A DNA stretch of 64,000 bases. Source: Halovulum dunhuangense. GTDB taxonomy: Bacteria > Pseudomonadota > Alphaproteobacteria > Rhodobacterales > Rhodobacteraceae. Shown in pieces: positions 58,480 to 64,000 of this stretch (positions are counted from its first letter, which is position 1; each line of letters opens with the position of its first letter). A program made the position numbers and the translations under genes. The notes below the pieces were generated by a model that was given only the letters and a program-made list of their open reading frames with translations, searched no databases and was not told the origin of the DNA. Location of the stretch: the NCBI RefSeq assembly GCF_013093415.1, contig NZ_JABFBC010000002.1, positions 62,001-126,000 of the forward strand, written 5' to 3'.

Positions 58480-58558
58480 GAGCCCCTCGTTCGTTGGGAA
58501 AGGCTTACTCCCCGATCCGGCTCCGGGCCAGTAAAGCATTCGCGAGAGATGCGTCATC

Positions 58559-59008
58559 CTACCAGCGCCGCGTGCGCGCGAAATACGCCTCTGCTTCGGC
58601 GCCGAAGGCATGGCGCAGCGCGGCCTCCTCGGGCAGGACGAAGCGTCGTGTAATGAGGAACGGATAGGCCAGCGCCGGCAGCAGCGCGCTCAGCGCCCCC
58701 TGCCCCAGCGCGATGCCCAGCAGGATCAGCGACAGCCCGGTATAGATCGGGTTGCGGTTCAGCCGGTAGGGGCCGCGCGTGATGAAGGACTTCGGCACAT
58801 GGCCCGGCTCGATCGGGGTGCGGTGGGTGTAAAAGTACCACGCCGCCCACAGGATCAGGCCAAGCCCCAGCCAGACCGGCGCCGAGGCTAGCGCCCCCGC
58901 ATCGAACCGCAGCAGCGGGACGGTCGCGCCAAGCCCCCAGGCCAGCACGGCAAAGCCCGCCATCCAGACGGGCGGCAGATCAGGCGTCAGGCGAAACCCC
59001 TCGAACAT
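58559..59008 (-). CDS. Isoprenylcysteine carboxyl methyltransferase-like membrane protein
   Basis: A 149-aa integral membrane protein of the ICMT/PEMT-like family with about four helices. The SAM-binding C-terminal part has SFITRGPYRLNRNPIYTGLSL and the E-E pair in VLPEEAALRHAFGAEAEAYF. In bacteria these enzymes methylate lipids, thiols or isoprenoid-type substrates; acceptor unknown. A purine-rich GGGGGGAAGAA lies directly before the ATG. It is followed by DUF1223 on the same strand after 79 bases. Confidence 0.85.
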   Translation of the reverse strand: MFEGFRLTPDLPPVWMAGFAVLAWGLGATVPLLRFDAGALASAPVWLGLGLILWAAWYFYTHRTPIEPGHVPKSFITRGPYRLNRNPIYTGLSLILLGIALGQGALSALLPALAYPFLITRRFVLPEEAALRHAFGAEAEAYFARTRRW

Positions 59009-59080
59009 TTCTTCCCCCCCGGTTCAGCTTCGAGAAGAACCCGACAGGCCGGAAATCTCAAGCCCCGGATCGCAAGACGA

Positions 59081-59109
59081 AAAGGCCCGGGCGCGTGGCC
59101 CGGGCCTTT
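59081..59109. terminator. Terminator after acnA
   Basis: AAAGGCCCGGGC (59081-59092) and GCCCGGGCCTTT (59098-59109) form a 12-base perfect stem with loop GCGTG. On the minus strand it is followed by TCGTC, after T4 at the stem base. It lies 28 bases beyond the acnA stop. Confidence 0.88.
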
Positions 59110-59137
59110 CCCGTCTTCTGTCCCTCGAAGGGCTGCG

Positions 59138-61891
<2,754 letters not shown>

Positions 61892-61978
61892 GGAACCTCC
61901 CGTTTTGCCTGTGCACAGGGTGACGAACTCACTTGAGCGGCCTTATAGCGAAGGCGCCCCGAGGTTTGAAGGGGGAAA

Positions 61979-61994
61979 GCATACCATTGCATAC
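61979..61994. repeat. Direct repeat in the acnA-ccmA intergenic region
   Basis: GCATAC occurs at 61979-61984 and 61989-61994, separated by CATT, in a short AT-rich patch upstream of the putative acnA promoter. The 10-base spacing equals one helical turn, so it could be a regulator site for acnA or ccmA. The binding protein is unknown. Confidence 0.4.
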
Positions 61995-62089
61995 TGTTTT
62001 TCCCCTCCGGTTTTCGCGCCTCCGGATTTTCCCCGCCCGGGCCACCACGGACTTTGCGCCCGCCCGCGAATGCGATTATGGCTGGCGCG

Positions 62090-62731
62090 ATGACCCTGGA
62101 CGCACGAGACCTTGAGTGCCGGCGCGGCGCGTCGAGCCTGTTCGAGCCGGTGAGCTTCACGCTCGCGCCCGGCCACGCCCTCCTGCTCCAGGGGCCGAAC
62201 GGCGCGGGCAAGACCACGCTGCTGCGCGCCATGGCGGGGCTCGGCCAGCTTTTCGCGGGCAGCATAACACTGAACGGCACGCCCCTCCACCAGGTCGAGG
62301 GCGCACTCGCCTATACCGGCCATCTGGATGCCATCAAGCCCGCGCTCAGCGTGGCCGAAAACATCGGCTTCTGGGCGGCGCTCTCGGGCATCGGCGAAAT
62401 CGCGCCCGCGCTGGCGGCCTTCGGGCTGACCGGCCTGGCCGAGCGTCCGGCGGGGCGACTGTCGGCCGGCCAGAAGCGGCGGCTGGGGCTTGCGCGGCTG
62501 GCGGTCAGCGCGGCCCCCGTGTGGTTGCTGGACGAGCCCACCGTCTCTCTCGATGCCGAGAACACCGCGGCCCTGGGCGCGCTGGTCACGCGGCATCTCG
62601 ATGCGGGCGGCATCGCCATCATCGCCACCCACCTGCCGGTCCCCGTGAAGGCGGATGTCCTGCGCCTTGTCCCGCGCGCAGCCGGCGCGCAGCCGCAGGC
62701 AGACCCGTTCCTCGACGGGGCCTTCGCCTGA
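62090..62731 (+). CDS. ccmA: Heme exporter ATP-binding protein CcmA
   Basis: ABC ATPase of 213 aa for the CcmABCD complex, which releases holo-CcmE during cytochrome c maturation. Walker A is QGPNGAGKTTLLRAMAGL, the signature [17 protein letters not shown] and Walker B VWLLDEPTVSLD. The ATG at 62090 (MTLDARDLECRRG) fits the family; an ATG four codons earlier (62078) is an alternative. It overlaps ccmB (TGATG). Confidence 0.95.
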   Translation: MTLDARDLECRRGASSLFEPVSFTLAPGHALLLQGPNGAGKTTLLRAMAGLGQLFAGSITLNGTPLHQVEGALAYTGHLDAIKPALSVAENIGFWAALSGIGEIAPALAAFGLTGLAERPAGRLSAGQKRRLGLARLAVSAAPVWLLDEPTVSLDAENTAALGALVTRHLDAGGIAIIATHLPVPVKADVLRLVPRAAGAQPQADPFLDGAFA

Positions 62732-63387
62732 TGCGGGCGTTGCTGTCCCGCGAGCTGGCGCTTGCGCTCCGCTCGGGCGGCGGGGCCGCGCAGGGGCTCG
62801 TGTTCTTCCTGATCGTCGTCCTGCTCGTGCCCTTCGGCATGGGCCCGGAACCGGACGCCCTTGCCCGCGTGGCCCCCGGCACGCTGTGGATCGCGGCGCT
62901 TCTGTCCTGCCTCGTCACCCTCGACCGGCTGTTCCAGACCGACTGGGAGGATGGCAGCCTCGACGCGCTGGCGCTCTCGCCCGTGCCGCTGGAAGCCGTG
63001 GTCGCGATCAAGGCGCTGGCGCACTGGCTGACCACGGGCCTTCCGCTGCTGGTCATCGCCCCCTTGCTGGCGCTCACGCTGCAACTGCCCGGGCAGGCCT
63101 ATCCGTGGCTGGTGGCCTCGCTCGCCGCGGGCACGCCCGCGCTCAGCTTCATCGGCGCGATCGGAGCGGCGCTCACGCTGGGACTGCGCCGCGGCGGGCT
63201 GCTGATCGGGGTGCTGACCCTGCCCCTCTACATCCCCACGCTGATCTTCGGCGCGCGCTGCGCGATCGCCGCGGCCGACGGGCAGGACCCGGTCCCCGCA
63301 CTGGCGCTGACGGCGGCGCTGACCCTCGCGATCCTTGCGCTCACCCCCTTCGCGGTGGCGCAGATCCTGCGCATCCAGATCCGCTGA
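62731..63387 (+). CDS. ccmB: Heme exporter protein CcmB
   Basis: Six-helix membrane permease (218 aa) of the CcmAB transporter. It starts MRALLSRELALALRSGGGAAQGLVFFLIV. The conserved cytoplasmic segment DRLFQTDWEDGSLDALALSP follows the second helix, and TLPLYIPTLIFGA lies near the end. The start shares a base with the ccmA stop, so translation is coupled. The longer frame upstream is a shadow of ccmA. Confidence 0.95.
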   Translation: MRALLSRELALALRSGGGAAQGLVFFLIVVLLVPFGMGPEPDALARVAPGTLWIAALLSCLVTLDRLFQTDWEDGSLDALALSPVPLEAVVAIKALAHWLTTGLPLLVIAPLLALTLQLPGQAYPWLVASLAAGTPALSFIGAIGAALTLGLRRGGLLIGVLTLPLYIPTLIFGARCAIAAADGQDPVPALALTAALTLAILALTPFAVAQILRIQIR

Positions 63388-63443
63388 GCCTTGCGACGCA
63401 GCGGCCCATTGCACAGCCGCGCGAAGCCGACTACCTGATCCCC

Positions 63444-64000
63444 ATGTCGCTCTGGAGATACGCCAATCCCGTGGAATTCATGCGCCTGTCGGGGCGCGTG
63501 CTGCCCGTGCTGACGGCGTTCACCGTTGCCTGCCTGGGCGCGGGGCTGGTGTGGGGCTTCTTCTTCACGCCCGACGACTACCAGCAGGGCTCGACGGTCA
63601 AGATCATCTATCTCCACGTCCCCGCCGCGCTCATGGCGATCAACGCCTGGATCATGATGCTGGTGGCCTCGCTCATCTGGTTCATCCGCCGCCACCACGT
63701 CTCGGCGCTGGCCGCCCGCGCCGCGGCCCCCGTGGGCGCGGTGCTGACGCTGGTCGCGCTGATCACCGGCGCGATCTGGGGCCAGCCGATGTGGGGCACC
63801 TGGTGGGTCTGGGATCCGCGCCTGACCTCGTTCCTCATCCTCTTCATCTTCTATCTCGGCTACATGGCCCTGTGGGAGGCGGTGGAGGATCCCGAGAAAG
63901 CCGCCGACCTTACCGCCGCGCTCTGCCTGGTGGGCTCGGTCTTCGCGCTCCTGTCGCGCTACGCCGTCCTGTTCTGGAGCCAGGGGCTCCACCAGGGCGC
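63444..64000 (+). CDS. ccmC: Heme exporter protein CcmC, incomplete at the window edge
   Basis: Begins ATG at 63444 and remains open to the last base, giving 185 codons of a protein that is normally about 240 aa. It starts MSLWRYANPVEFMRLSGRVL, then a membrane helix. The heme-handling tryptophan-rich (WWD) motif is WGTWWVWDPRLTSFLI at about residue 120. Conserved histidines are in IIYLHVPAALMAI (before the motif) and at the C-terminal edge (QGLHQG). CcmC presents heme to CcmE. It is 56 bases downstream of ccmB. Confidence 0.93.
   Translation, partial: MSLWRYANPVEFMRLSGRVLPVLTAFTVACLGAGLVWGFFFTPDDYQQGSTVKIIYLHVPAALMAINAWIMMLVASLIWFIRRHHVSALAARAAAPVGAVLTLVALITGAIWGQPMWGTWWVWDPRLTSFLILFIFYLGYMALWEAVEDPEKAADLTAALCLVGSVFALLSRYAVLFWSQGLHQG

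Overview
The window is chromosomal DNA from a high-GC alphaproteobacterium, most likely a member of the Rhodobacterales (Paracoccaceae/Roseobacter group). The basis is the gene content rather than a database match: GapR (DUF2312), an NDUFAF6-like member of the squalene/phytoene synthase superfamily, homospermidine synthase, ccmABC next to acnA, DUF1223, and TRAP and TTT solute systems. Genes are densely packed, with many ATGA or TGATG stop/start overlaps. No insertion sequence, phage gene, plasmid gene or CRISPR array was seen. Two tRNA genes are present, Leu(CAA) and Gln(CTG).

Layout. 1-3.2 kb: a TRAP transporter (dctQ, dctM and the start of dctP) behind a DeoR-type repressor; the two promoters share one operator design. 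3.4-8.9 kb: the glycine cleavage genes gcvT-gcvH-gcvP, a terminator, a PfkB sugar kinase and tRNA-Leu. 9-19.4 kb: housekeeping genes, namely a YqaA-type membrane protein, DsbB, an HNH nuclease, a VOC protein, an esterase, a DNA glycosylase, an MFS carrier, an NDUFAF6-like protein, a methyltransferase, citramalate synthase, cysS and an outer-membrane barrel.

19.6-33.5 kb is the most distinctive part, a catabolic island beginning beside tRNA-Gln. It holds a TPP-dependent enzyme with a tripartite tricarboxylate transporter (tctCBA); a divergent LysR regulator with a TauE/SafE carrier; and an eight-gene operon. That operon encodes a complete succinate-dehydrogenase-like complex (FeS, two membrane anchors, flavoprotein), a two-subunit class I fumarase/tartrate-dehydratase-type hydratase with a family III CoA-transferase gene between its subunit genes, and a cytoplasmic sulfite-oxidase-fold molybdoenzyme. 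A 28-bp sequence with 21 identities lies upstream of both tctC and the SDH-like operon in the same orientation, so LysR probably controls both. The flavoprotein has Cys in place of the His that normally carries covalent FAD. I infer a pathway that imports, dehydrogenates and hydrates a substituted dicarboxylate and activates it as a CoA ester; the substrate is unknown.

33.5-34.2 kb is a GC-rich stretch with no credible gene. 34.2-48.2 kb is a glycogen operon (glgP-glgB-glgC-glgA-glgX-pgm, then an unknown protein and a glycosyltransferase) behind a perfect LacI-family-type palindrome. 48.3-58.9 kb contains gapR, hydrolases, a glycosyltransferase, thrS, homospermidine synthase, infC (ATA start behind a hairpin and an 8-codon upstream ORF), a lysophospholipid acyltransferase, DUF1223 and an ICMT-like methyltransferase. 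59.1-64 kb carries acnA and, divergently, ccmA-ccmB-ccmC of the cytochrome c maturation heme exporter; ccmC runs off the end.
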